Shown here: in pieces, positions 26,081-33,511 of the stretch
Numbering within the stretch: the first letter of the stretch is position 1
Layout: each line of letters begins with the position of its first letter
NCBI RefSeq assembly: GCF_007680605.1
Contig: NZ_VEIO01000001.1
Span: 930,001 to 994,000, forward strand
Length of the DNA: 64,000 nucleotides
Reading direction: 5' to 3'
Origin: Paenibacillus xylanexedens
GTDB lineage: Bacteria; Bacillota; Bacilli; Paenibacillales; Paenibacillaceae
Position numbers and translations under genes: made by a program
The notes under the pieces: model-generated
The model's input: only the letters and a program-made list of their open reading frames with translations
Databases searched by the model: none
Told to the model about the DNA's origin: nothing

Positions 26081-26301
26081 GTCGTATTTTTAATATTAAG
26101 CACAATTAAAAATATTTAAGCTCTTCACCATAAAGTGTCCTTGACTCGATTTAATAAAGAAGCATAAGGCTAAATGTCTGAATTATAAGGGTTAATTCCT
26201 CTACTTCCATGTGTTTTAAATCCTCTCTGATTCATTATCTTTTATGTAAAATGACCTGAGATATTAAGAAAGATAATTTATGAAAAAAAGAAAATGGAAT
26301 C

Positions 26302-26397
26302 ACATAACATAATATTCACGCTGCGGGCATACGCCCTGGGTCCGGCAGTCGCCGGACACCCAGCATACGCTGGGTCGTGAATACAGGAACGTTAGGC
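26302..26397 (+). repeat. attC-like site 6 (short form)
   Basis: 96 bp. Left box ACATAAC, right box GTTAGGC. Hairpins GGGC/GCCC, GTCCGGC/GCCGGAC, ACCCAGC/GCTGGGT. Left 8-mer CACATAAC pairs 8/8 with site 5's right box, 6/8 with its own. Confidence 0.85.
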
Positions 26398-26428
26398 GAA
26401 ATCATTGTAAAGAAGGAGTATTTAATGG

Positions 26429-27061
26429 ATGAATATCAGAGGAGTAATTCTTGAAGGGTATTCCAATGCTGGAAAAACATCAGTATTAAGAGCAATAAAA
26501 CAGCATCAATCTCAAGATGAATCCGCTGAACGGAGTGTAGTTGTTCTTGGAGAACATTATTCACAAATACTAAATAACAATCATGGGGAGTATGTGAGTT
26601 TATCTCGAAATGAACATTTGAATTTACTTAAGGAAAGAGTAGAAATGCTAAAGAAACTTAATGATTGGGCAATACATTTAGGACCAGCATCCAGAAGATC
26701 TCGGGGGCTTTTCTTCGTCCTAAAAAGATTTCATCTAAACCATCGTGTCGCTTTCCCAGAACACGATGATACTGAAATTATCGATATTGAAAAGCAGTTA
26801 ATTGAACTAGGGGCTAAATGTATTCTGCTTACAATATCGGATGAAGTTGTAGAAGAGAGAATAAAGAGTAGAGATCCAGATGAATGGCTCAATAAGTCGA
26901 AGTCGGATATTGGACGAGCATGTAACGAGCTTATCGGTACTCAAAACAATCTAAGATATAATGTAACAAGATCAATAGTGCCTACCTTAGAAATCAACAC
27001 TGATAATAAAGAATGGAATGAATATGCAAGATTAATCATGGAAAACAATGACTCCGCCTAA
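26429..27061 (+). CDS. cassette 6: P-loop kinase-like protein
   Basis: 210 residues. Walker A EGYSNAGKTSVLRAI (about residues 9-23). Further on CILLTISDEVVEERIKSRDP resembles the lid region of small-molecule kinases. Substrate unknown. GAAGGAG precedes two ATGs: the first opens a frame of only nine codons, so ATG 26429 is chosen. The TAA stop is inside the left box of site 7. Confidence 0.65.
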   Translation: MNIRGVILEGYSNAGKTSVLRAIKQHQSQDESAERSVVVLGEHYSQILNNNHGEYVSLSRNEHLNLLKERVEMLKKLNDWAIHLGPASRRSRGLFFVLKRFHLNHRVAFPEHDDTEIIDIEKQLIELGAKCILLTISDEVVEERIKSRDPDEWLNKSKSDIGRACNELIGTQNNLRYNVTRSIVPTLEINTDNKEWNEYARLIMENNDSA

Positions 27062-27216
27062 CATCGTTTTCACGCTACGTCGCTTGTCGGCTCCTTGGTC
27101 TGCTTGAGGCATTTCGGGGAAGTGTGGTCAGGAAGACAACTTCTGCGAGGCTAAGTCTTCGACCCGGCGCGTTGCGCCTTAAGCCTCTCGGGTTCGTGAA
27201 TACAGGAACGTTAAGC
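27056..27216 (+). repeat. attC-like site 7 (longest form)
   Basis: 161 bp. Left box GCCTAAC, right box GTTAAGC. It has an extra interior hairpin (GGCGC-GTT-GCGCC). Left 8-mer pairs 8/8 with site 6's right box, 7/8 with its own. Confidence 0.8.
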
Positions 27217-27384
27217 GCAACTTCTGGAAGAGCGCATTTAAGAACGATTTAAAGGCGAGGAATTACCAAGATCGACGAGGAGGATTCGAACAATAAGCGT
27301 AATCTACAAAGCAAACAACACTTTACAGGATTTCAGCCTGTTAAATCTTAAAGTGGACTCAATGATTTATCTCGGAGGGATTAT

Positions 27385-27732
27385 GTGAAATTCGGAAACG
27401 GTGCTAAAGAAAATCGTGAAATAAAGATTTTAAAAGATTCAAAGACATTTTTAGAACTAAGAGACATTGTTAACAGATTTGATCCTGTAAATCTAGTTGA
27501 AGGCGGTGCTCCTGATGACGAACACGATCGTTTAACTACGGAAATATTAATGTTGCTTTTTCAAGATTCGATGGATGAGATTCGGGATCTTTTGATCAAT
27601 TGTCAGGTATGGTATGGATATGATCCAAACGATATTAAAGAAGAGTACAGAGAACGATTTAACAGCAAGATTAATAGAACACAAAAAGAGATTTTAAATT
27701 GGCATACAAAGAATAAGAACCAAGAAAATTAG
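27385..27732 (+). CDS. cassette 7: small DUF1871-like protein
   Basis: 115 residues from GTG 27385 after CGGAGGGATTAT. The motif FDPVNLVEGGAPDDEHDRLTT recalls the DP-(G)APxDEY pattern of DUF1871/YugE-like proteins, which often occur near toxins or as orphan cassettes; the match is only by eye. The 170-bp leader after site 7 contains nothing recognisable. Confidence 0.6.
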   Translation: MKFGNGAKENREIKILKDSKTFLELRDIVNRFDPVNLVEGGAPDDEHDRLTTEILMLLFQDSMDEIRDLLINCQVWYGYDPNDIKEEYRERFNSKINRTQKEILNWHTKNKNQEN

Positions 27733-27783
27733 ATTTATGTAAATAAAGGATCAATGAAGTCAACTCAGGAAGACAGAAGCAAC

Positions 27784-27900
27784 GCTTAACATAATATTCA
27801 AGCAGAGGCTCCTTGTGGAGCCTTGGTCTGGGGGAAGGATTTTGAGGAGGCATTTCAGCAGACAACCCCTTTGGGGTTCATGAATACAGGAACGTTAGGT
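27784..27900 (+). repeat. attC-like site 8
   Basis: Left box GCTTAAC, right box GTTAGGT. Left 8-mer CGCTTAAC pairs 8/8 with site 7's right box, 6/8 with its own. Confidence 0.85.
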
Positions 27901-27927
27901 GAAATCAATGAGAAATTTAGTAAGAGG

Positions 27928-28296
27928 ATGAGGAGATTGAATTTAATACAACTTAAGGTTCCAGCAGGCTATGCAGTAGTCTATAACAAGTTTTATGATG
28001 TAGAACCTATTCTCAGCGAAGACAGTGGTGATTTCATTGAGAATTGGGGTTTCTTCACAGAAGATTTACTACAAATAATTAAATTGAAAATAAAAAAAGG
28101 GGAATGGTATGTGCCTGAAAGAGAAGATACGATCCTTTTCGACATAGGATGGTATCCTGATTCAAATATTAACGGAGAGTATAGTTTACAACTTGTAGAT
28201 GGGGACTGGAATGAAATCAAAAGCATTTCTTCTAAAGATCGTTTTGTAATAAAAGAGGCACTTGAAGAGTGGATGGAAGAACAACAAAGAATATAA
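27928..28296 (+). CDS. cassette 8: unidentified protein
   Basis: About 122 residues. The frame stays open back into attC-like site 8, but the first sensible start after the site is ATG 27928 (or TTG 27937, which has AGAGG nine bases upstream). Contents: QLKVPAGYAVVYNKFYDVEP, an acidic middle, EWYVPEREDTILFDIGWYPDS and EWMEEQQRI at the end. Size and acidity resemble immunity proteins, but I do not recognise it. Confidence 0.6.
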   Translation: MRRLNLIQLKVPAGYAVVYNKFYDVEPILSEDSGDFIENWGFFTEDLLQIIKLKIKKGEWYVPEREDTILFDIGWYPDSNINGEYSLQLVDGDWNEIKSISSKDRFVIKEALEEWMEEQQRI

Positions 28297-28336
28297 TTAG
28301 AAATTTGTTATGTAACTCAAAGAGGAGATTGGCTTC

Positions 28337-28414
28337 ACCTAACATAAAATTCACGCTGCGGACATTCGTCTGACAACCGGCATACGCCGGGTCGTGAATA
28401 CAGGAACGTTATGT
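28337..28414 (+). repeat. attC-like site 9 (minimal form)
   Basis: 78 bp. Left box ACCTAAC, right box GTTATGT. Only one inner hairpin (ACCGGC/GCCGGGT) is well formed. Left 8-mer pairs 8/8 with site 8's right box, 7/8 with its own. Confidence 0.8.
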
Positions 28415-28462
28415 GCAACTGCTGAAATATAAGAATGAACATATAAACAAAGGATGAAACTG

Positions 28463-28732
28463 ATGGACAGTTTAATTGAATTTATATTGGAGCCTTTATT
28501 TAACCGATTTGTCTTGCGAATCAAACAATTGAAAGCACGAGTAATAATTAAAACATATTCGAAGAAGAACAAATGGATAAATGGGAAATTAAATGATAGA
28601 ACATATAAGGAAATAATATTGAGTACCGAAAGTCTCTTGAACTTATTTTTGAACAAAGAATACAGAAATAACAATTTAATGGATGAAGAAACACGAACGA
28701 CCTATATTGAAAACATTAAAAAAGCGATATAG
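28463..28732 (+). CDS. cassette 9: small basic protein
   Basis: About 89 residues from ATG 28463, nine bases after AAAGG; an in-frame ATG at 28454 overlaps the ribosome site. Strongly basic first half with an amphipathic start (MDSLIEFILEPLFNRFVLRI). No family recognised. Confidence 0.5.
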   Translation: MDSLIEFILEPLFNRFVLRIKQLKARVIIKTYSKKNKWINGKLNDRTYKEIILSTESLLNLFLNKEYRNNNLMDEETRTTYIENIKKAI

Positions 28733-28774
28733 AAACAATAATTATATGATCGTAACTCGAGAAGCATCAACAGC

Positions 28775-28890
28775 ACATAACATAATATTCACGCTGCGGC
28801 TCCTTCAGAGCCTTGGTCTGTCAGATGGATTTCGAGGAAGCCTTTCAGCAGACAATCCCGTTGGGGTTCGTGAATACGTGAACGTTAGCC
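28775..28890 (+). repeat. attC-like site 10
   Basis: Left box ACATAAC, right box GTTAGCC. Left 9-mer GCACATAAC is the exact complement of site 9's right end; only 5/8 with its own. Confidence 0.85.
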
Positions 28891-28925
28891 GAAATTGCTA
28901 GGTTACAAAGAGAGGTGAAAACATT

Positions 28926-29240
28926 GTGAAAGAACTGAATTTAAGACCAAGGCTATTAAGATGGCATTTCGATGATGAGGTTGAAACTGATAATCCAGAA
29001 GAATGGAATTGGATAGAAATCACGATGCATTTTACGGATGGTTCCAAAAGATGGAGCATTTTATATACACCAGAACGATTGCTAAATAACTTGTCTAGAC
29101 CAAACATAGATCCACCAGGTCTTCATATGCAACAGCTTATTGTAGTTAGAAGCTACGAAGTTAGTGACATTGACAGAGTATTAAGAGTTTTCGATGAGGA
29201 AGATGAATTGATAGAAGCCTCAATGAAATATCCAGAGTGA
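28926..29240 (+). CDS. cassette 10: small unidentified protein
   Basis: 104 residues from GTG 28926 after AGAGAGGTGAAAACATT. WNWIEITMHFTDGSKRWSILYTPERLL suggests an alpha/beta immunity-like or DUF fold, and the chain is acidic overall. No family recognised. Confidence 0.6.
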   Translation: MKELNLRPRLLRWHFDDEVETDNPEEWNWIEITMHFTDGSKRWSILYTPERLLNNLSRPNIDPPGLHMQQLIVVRSYEVSDIDRVLRVFDEEDELIEASMKYPE

Positions 29241-29261
29241 TTCGAATAAGTCAGCAACATC

Positions 29262-29383
29262 ATCTAACATTATATCCACGCATCGGGCATACGCCCTCGG
29301 TCCGGCAGAAGGATTTCGGGGAGGAAGGAGTAGTCGGACACACCCAGCATTCGCTGGGCGTCGTGAATACGTGAACGTTATAT
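29262..29383 (+). repeat. attC-like site 11
   Basis: Left box ATCTAAC, right box GTTATAT. Hairpins GGGC/GCCC and CCCAGC/GCTGGG. Second exception: the left box fits its own right box (7/8) better than site 10's (6/8). Confidence 0.8.
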
Positions 29384-29444
29384 GATAGAAATGATGGACT
29401 GAAAATAGAATATAGGAATAATACAAAAAAGTAGATAAGAACAC

Positions 29445-29473
29445 TTGTACGGAGATGTAAACACAGGTAAAAT
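29445..29473 (+). promoter_or_regulatory. promoter of the toxin cassette
   Basis: TTGTAC (29445-29450), 17-base spacer, TAAAAT (29468-29473). Most other cassettes show no promoter in this position. Confidence 0.5.
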
Positions 29474-29529
29474 ATAGATACAATTGAATCTTGGGTGGGC
29501 ATGGTTTCCCTTCGAAAGGAGGTGAGACC

Positions 29530-29622
29530 ATGGAAGTGAAAGATGCGATGACTCTGATGTTATTATTTGGAACATTCATTCTTGCACTTTTAACTTACAT
29601 CAATAACAACAAGAGAAAGTAA
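29530..29622 (+). CDS. cassette 11: holin-like peptide toxin (type I toxin candidate)
   Basis: 30 residues: a charged MEVKDAM start, one hydrophobic segment TLMLLFGTFILALLTYI, and a basic NNNKRK tail, the layout of the Hol_Tox family. The ribosome site GAAAGGAGGTGAGACC is very strong. TTGGGTGGG in the leader (29491-29499) is complementary to the CCCACCCAA at the terminator, so the 5' and 3' ends of the mRNA can pair and mask translation, as type I toxin mRNAs do. It would insert in the membrane. An antisense RNA is expected but not shown. Confidence 0.75.
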   Translation: MEVKDAMTLMLLFGTFILALLTYINNNKRK

Positions 29623-29662
29623 AAACCCACCCAAAGGTTGACCGCCGAAGGTGGGTTTTTAT
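29623..29662 (+). terminator. terminator of the toxin mRNA
   Basis: AAACCCACC (29623-29631) pairs with GGTGGGTTT (29650-29658), T run follows. Its left arm can alternatively pair with the toxin leader at 29491-29499. Confidence 0.8.
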
Positions 29663-29709
29663 TTACCTGAGACTTAGAAGGGAATAGACCATCCAAGCCA
29701 ATTGTACTG

Positions 29710-29741
29710 ACCAAGTGTTCGCTGCACTTGGTCTTTATTTA
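29710..29741 (+). terminator. second terminator in the toxin cassette
   Basis: ACCAAGTG and CACTTGGT around a 7-base loop, followed by CTTTATTT. No gene lies between it and the toxin terminator. Confidence 0.6.
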
Positions 29742-29832
29742 AGAATATGATAACACATCGAAAAAGATGAATCAAAATAAAAAGCTATAAAATGTAAAGG
29801 TTAGTAAGCAATCTCGAAGAAGTATTTCCATC

Positions 29833-29935
29833 ATATAACATAATATTCAAGCATCGGCTCCATTGGAGCCTCGGTCTTCGACCCGGCGCATTGCGCCTTA
29901 AGCCTCTCAGGTTCGTGAATAAAGGAACGTCATCC
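29833..29935 (+). repeat. attC-like site 12 (altered right box)
   Basis: Left box ATATAAC: 10-mer ATCATATAAC is the exact complement of site 11's right end. Right box reads GTCATCC, with the critical GTT changed to GTC, yet its partner in site 13 (GGATAAC) implies an ancestral GTTATCC. Confidence 0.8.
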
Positions 29936-29979
29936 GAAATTCATGCATTGATTTTAAATACTAATAGAAAGGTGTAGCT

Positions 29980-30426
29980 ATGACTAGATTTACTTTAAAT
30001 GCTGCAATGGAGTATGCTGCGAATGATGATATTGAAGCATGGATTCATCTTTTTTTGAATGGGGAAGGGGACAATGTTGGATTATCAGAAGGACTAAAAA
30101 TGAAAAGACGCTATTGGTTAGGGCCAATTGAAATCAATATCAGTTATCTAGAAAGAGTTGTTGGTCCTGAATCAAATATGGAATATGTAGAAGATGAAAA
30201 TTTATGGAATCATAACATTAATCAAATCTCTGATCGTATAGAAAGCGGATGGGATGTACCCCCATTAATTGCTGAAAACAGAGAAGGCTTTTTAAGTGTA
30301 AGGGATGGTAATCATCGACTTGGCGCTCTTCAAAAGCTAAATAAAGAAAAGTGTTATGTAGTTATTTGGGATGATAGTAGTGTGGAGAATATATTAAAAG
30401 CTGTACAAAAGAAAAATAAAATGTAG
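29980..30426 (+). CDS. cassette 12: ParB-like nuclease-fold protein
   Basis: 148 residues. The C-terminal half has VPPLIAENREGFLSVRDGNHRLGALQKL, where DGNHRLGAL is the GxxR/H-type motif of the ParB/sulfiredoxin fold. Such stand-alone domains can bind nucleotides; their function is usually unknown. AAAGGTG precedes ATG. Single gene between attC-like sites 12 and 13. Confidence 0.7.
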   Translation: MTRFTLNAAMEYAANDDIEAWIHLFLNGEGDNVGLSEGLKMKRRYWLGPIEINISYLERVVGPESNMEYVEDENLWNHNINQISDRIESGWDVPPLIAENREGFLSVRDGNHRLGALQKLNKEKCYVVIWDDSSVENILKAVQKKNKM

Positions 30427-30459
30427 TATTAGGAAGCTATTCATGAAGGAATGAACATA

Positions 30460-30581
30460 GGATAACAACATATTCTCGCTTTGGGGCATTCGCTCCTCGG
30501 CCCGGCAGAGGTTTTTCGAGGAAGCGAAACTGCTGACGCTCTCTTAAGCCTCTCGGGTTCGTAGATACAAGAACGTTATAA
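30460..30581 (+). repeat. attC-like site 13
   Basis: Left box GGATAAC, right box GTTATAA. More divergent inner part. Left box fits site 12's (mutated) right box 6/8 and its own 5/8. Last site with both halves intact before decay sets in. Confidence 0.75.
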
Positions 30582-30694
30582 GAAATCAGTGAAAAATATA
30601 CAAGTCAAAACAAAAAGTGATTTAAGTTCTACAAGGTATTACATTCTAACGCAATGCAACCGCTCTCGTTGGTCACTTAGAAAGGAGTTATGCA

Positions 30695-31363
30695 ATGAAA
30701 ATTATAAGTTCAATAATTATATGTGTTACTTTACTTTTCATTGTTTGTTGTTCTGACTTCAAAGAAGAACATTCCTCAATTAGTGCTACAGATCCTTCGA
30801 TAGAACCCCCAACGACAAATGCAAATTCAGAATCAGATTCTACAGAAGAGACGGTATTCATGGATCCGCCAGTTTCAACTCCTGAATTAGGAAATATTAA
30901 AGAAGATAAATATTATTCAATAAAATATAAACAATCCTTTGTTCAGCTGAGAGACAAAGAAAAGACTGTAGTGCATATATTAGGGGAGCCTGAAGAAGCT
31001 TCTCAAGTTAAGCAACTCGGTGATGGAGCAGATACCTTTAGTGGTATGTATTCTAAGAATCTCTATTATAGTGGATTAATATTAAAATTTCTGGGGGTGG
31101 AAAAAAACAGTCTATGGCTTTCAGAAATTATATTAGATGAGAATGAATATGAAACATCTGAAGGGATAAAAGTTGGGGATCATTTAGAAAAATTGAAGAA
31201 TGCATATTCAAATATTAAATACGCAAACCTGAAGAGGATTGACAACAAACCAAATTTAAAGATATATGAATACTTTCAAGGTGATCTTGGATTCTTTGCA
31301 GAATTTATTGTTAATGAGAGTGATGTCATAAAAGAGATTCATATGTACTTTCTTTTTGATTAA
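30695..31363 (+). CDS. cassette 13: secreted or lipoprotein-like protein
   Basis: 222 residues. A hydrophobic signal segment (residues 1-17) ends FIVCCS, an atypical lipobox with Val before Cys, so lipidation is uncertain. A Ser/Thr/Pro/Glu-rich linker (about 25-65) leads to a compact domain with VHILGEPEE and an ILDENEYETSEGIKVGD-type repeat. No family name. AGAAAGGAG precedes ATG. The stop is followed at once by a truncated site. Confidence 0.6.
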   Translation: MKIISSIIICVTLLFIVCCSDFKEEHSSISATDPSIEPPTTNANSESDSTEETVFMDPPVSTPELGNIKEDKYYSIKYKQSFVQLRDKEKTVVHILGEPEEASQVKQLGDGADTFSGMYSKNLYYSGLILKFLGVEKNSLWLSEIILDENEYETSEGIKVGDHLEKLKNAYSNIKYANLKRIDNKPNLKIYEYFQGDLGFFAEFIVNESDVIKEIHMYFLFD

Positions 31364-31364
31364 T

Positions 31365-31513
31365 CGGTCCGGCAGAAGTTGAAGTCGATTCGGGGGAGGC
31401 AAATGTAGTTGCAGGCAAGCGGATTCAGCCGGATACATCCAACTCTCTAACCGCATCAGGGCTGGCCTTCGGGCTAAAGGGAGTTGGACGTCGTGAATAC
31501 AAGAACGTTAGGT
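31365..31513 (+). repeat. attC-like site 14 (left half missing)
   Basis: Starts abruptly inside the CGGTCCGGCAG element; no left box. Right end CGTGAATACAAGAAC-GTTAGGT intact (right box 31507-31513). A deletion has joined gene 13 to the site interior. Confidence 0.7.
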
Positions 31514-31561
31514 GAAATGAGCTGTGGGGGAACAATTTAAACATAGAAGTGAGGAATACAT

Positions 31562-32227
31562 ATGAAGTCAAGATTGATACTGATAGATGGAATGCCGGGT
31601 TCCGGTAAGTCAACGATTGGAAAAATAATAGGTGCAAAGTTGAATAAGATGAATATTCAAAATAGGTTTTATCACGAATTAGAAGAGAACCATCCATTGC
31701 GAATATACGATAAGACGTTTACTTCCTTTACTAATCAAGATGAAGCGGAGTGGTTTACTACAAAAGTTGAACAGCTATTCACTGATTTTGTCAATGAAAG
31801 AGTAGGGCGAGACGAAGTTACAATTATGGAAAGTTACGTTTTTCAGAATACGCTTGGCTTTGCCTTTAATATGCAAATGGACAAACAAAGAATATTAGAT
31901 CTGACCAAGAAAGTACAACTTATTTTAAGTCGTCTCGATCCGATCCTCATTTATTTTTATCAAACTCATGTAGAGCAACATTGGAAATGGATATGTAATG
32001 TTCGAGGACCTGAGTTCACACAGGATCGTTGTGGACTTTACACGGATAATGATTTTATTGAAGCGGGACATTTTTGGACGAAAAACCAAGATTTCATTTT
32101 CAATATCGTTCAGGAATGGGAGATACCAAAATTGATCATAAAAAACGAAAAGTACAATTGGGAAGACTATGAAAATAAAGTGAATCATTTTTTGGAGGAA
32201 TTTGAAGAAGACACTGACATCCGATAA
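31562..32227 (+). CDS. cassette 14: P-loop kinase-like protein
   Basis: 221 residues. Walker A DGMPGSGKSTIGKIIG (about residues 9-24). RFYHELEENHPLR follows, and YFYQTHVEQHWKWICNVRGPEF in the second half recalls a family of AAA/thymidylate-kinase-like proteins common in Bacillales. Substrate unknown. GTGAGGAATACAT precedes ATG. Confidence 0.75.
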   Translation: MKSRLILIDGMPGSGKSTIGKIIGAKLNKMNIQNRFYHELEENHPLRIYDKTFTSFTNQDEAEWFTTKVEQLFTDFVNERVGRDEVTIMESYVFQNTLGFAFNMQMDKQRILDLTKKVQLILSRLDPILIYFYQTHVEQHWKWICNVRGPEFTQDRCGLYTDNDFIEAGHFWTKNQDFIFNIVQEWEIPKLIIKNEKYNWEDYENKVNHFLEEFEEDTDIR

Positions 32228-32232
32228 ATTAA

Positions 32233-32272
32233 ACAGATAACCCCGGGGTTCGTGAATACAGGAACGTTAACT
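32233..32272 (+). repeat. attC-like site 15 (right half only)
   Basis: CAGATAACCCCGGGGTTC then CGTGAATACAGGAAC-GTTAACT (right box 32266-32272). Left half absent. Confidence 0.75.
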
Positions 32273-32297
32273 AAAATTGATAGAAAGAGGAATGAAA

Positions 32298-32825
32298 ATG
32301 GAAAACCAAATAAGAATAAGACACCTTTCAAATCATGAAGAAGTATCTTTATTAAATTTTGAATTTTCAAAACGATATCCATGGTACACCTCGAATGACT
32401 ATTTTGATAAGTGCTTGGAAGAAAATATAGAAGGCAAGAGAGTGACTTTAATGGCCTACTATGGAGATACATTGGCTGGGTGTTGCCACTTAATATTTAC
32501 TTCGGATTATCCGTATTTTAAAACAGGCAATATCCCGGAAATAAATGACTTGAATGTTTTTCCAGAGTTCAGGAGGAAGGGGATTGCCAGTACAATGTTC
32601 GATGAACTTGAAAGAATAGCATCCAAGAGATCCAGATTCATTGGCTTAGGAGTAGGGCTCTATAAAGATTACGGTAATGCTCAGATGATGTACAACAAAC
32701 GCGGGTATTACATGGATGGTCGAGGAATTACCTATAAGAATATTGAAGTAAAACCCGGAGAGCAAGTGATGGTAGACGATGATCTGCTGATGTATCTAAT
32801 TAAACCATTGGATAATGAGCTGTGA
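32298..32825 (+). CDS. cassette 15: GNAT acetyltransferase
   Basis: About 175 residues from ATG 32298, seven bases after AAGAGG. Acetyl-CoA motif A is clear: DLNVFPEFRRKGIASTMFDELERIA, with the R/QxxGxG/A loop as RRKGIA, then MMYNKRGYYMDGRG for motif B. Probably N-acetylates an amine such as an antibiotic or metabolite. Confidence 0.85.
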   Translation: MENQIRIRHLSNHEEVSLLNFEFSKRYPWYTSNDYFDKCLEENIEGKRVTLMAYYGDTLAGCCHLIFTSDYPYFKTGNIPEINDLNVFPEFRRKGIASTMFDELERIASKRSRFIGLGVGLYKDYGNAQMMYNKRGYYMDGRGITYKNIEVKPGEQVMVDDDLLMYLIKPLDNEL

Positions 32826-32851
32826 ATGTAAATTAACGATGTGGCGAGATG

Positions 32852-32912
32852 AGTTAACTTTATATTCAATCTTTTTGCATACGCTGAGGCCGTGAGTACA
32901 GGAACGTTAAGT
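32852..32912 (+). repeat. attC-like site 16 (shortened)
   Basis: 61 bp. Left box AGTTAAC pairs exactly with site 15's right box GTTAACT; right box GTTAAGT. The interior hairpins are mostly lost. Confidence 0.65.
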
Positions 32913-32937
32913 AAAATTACCAAAGAGGAGTGAGCTT

Positions 32938-33444
32938 TTGATCCTGGATTACTTAAAGAAGTATGCTCAAAAAGCATATGGAGAAGTTCATTCGATAACG
33001 ACTTCCCCCGTTTTTTTATTTGCTAATGATCCCAAGTTGAGAGAGAAGGAACTTTATCATAAATACTTCTACATCCATGGATTCAACCGATTGATTAAGC
33101 ATAATCGAATATCATCAGAGAAATTAATCGAAGTCTTTTCTTATTTAGAGGAAGAGATTGAGCAGTATCTTAAAACGTATTATAAGAGTAAAAACTTTAT
33201 TTTATATTTGAAAGCGGATTCCGTAGTACCTGCATTTACAGTGACATTGCTTTCTTATTATGAAGGAGAGGGTTTGAAGGAAAGTTGCTCCTTGCCCGAA
33301 CTAATGGATTGGTATAAAGAAAATGCTTGTTTTGATGGATTGAAAATCATAGAGAATGAAACAAGCGAAGACCATGTAGAAGAACAGTCTGAAGATGTTT
33401 TTCCTAATGTTGAAAAGACATATATAAAGATCATAAGGACCTAG
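32938..33444 (+). CDS. cassette 16: unidentified protein
   Basis: 168 residues from TTG 32938 after GAGGAGTGAGCTT. Mainly helical N-terminal half, then FILYLKADSVVPAFTVTLLSYYEGEGLKESCSL. It ends with an acidic stretch. No family recognised. The stop TAG touches the remnant of site 17. Confidence 0.55.
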   Translation: MILDYLKKYAQKAYGEVHSITTSPVFLFANDPKLREKELYHKYFYIHGFNRLIKHNRISSEKLIEVFSYLEEEIEQYLKTYYKSKNFILYLKADSVVPAFTVTLLSYYEGEGLKESCSLPELMDWYKENACFDGLKIIENETSEDHVEEQSEDVFPNVEKTYIKIIRT

Positions 33445-33472
33445 TCGGGTCGCGAATACGGGAAAGTTATCA
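33445..33472 (+). repeat. attC-like site 17 (right end only)
   Basis: TCGGGTCGCGAATACGGGAAA-GTTATCA. Right box 33466-33472; rest deleted. Last clearly identifiable site. Confidence 0.65.
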
Positions 33473-33511
33473 GAAATAGACTCAGAATTCATATGATATG
33501 GAGGGATTGTA

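Larger units (their letters stand above)
21651..33472 (+). mobile_element. integron-like gene cassette array (CALIN-like, no integrase in window)
   Basis: Seventeen related palindromic sites separate about sixteen single genes, all on the + strand, most with a ribosome site but no promoter. A full site begins YYYAAC-ATAATATTCACGC and ends CGTGAATACAGGAAC-GTTRRRY, the box layout of integron attC sites. Between lie three hairpins whose sequences change with preserved pairing (for example GGCTCC/GGAGCC versus GGGC/GCCC; AACCCC/GGGGTT versus ACCCAGC/GCTGGGT). Left boxes match the right box of the preceding site, consistent with circular cassette exchange. Sites 1-13 are complete; 14, 15 and 17 lack left halves. 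No intI or attI was recognised. Confidence 0.75.

Noticed and set aside
27823..27927. N-terminal extension of cassette gene 8 into site 8
   Set aside because: The extra codons translate conserved site DNA shared with unrelated cassettes, so the start must be after the site.
29220..29579. 119-codon minus-strand ORF over site 11 and the toxin leader
   Set aside because: Overlaps a palindromic site and the toxin gene, has no ribosome site, and its product is an artefact of the hairpins.
21651..33472. CRISPR array
   Set aside because: Repeats are 60-160 bp, internally palindromic and separated by whole genes, with no uniform short spacers and no cas genes.
21651..33472. The palindromes as transcription terminators
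   Set aside because: The stems are not followed by T tracts, they carry conserved GTTRRRY ends, and neighbouring box pairing points to recombination.
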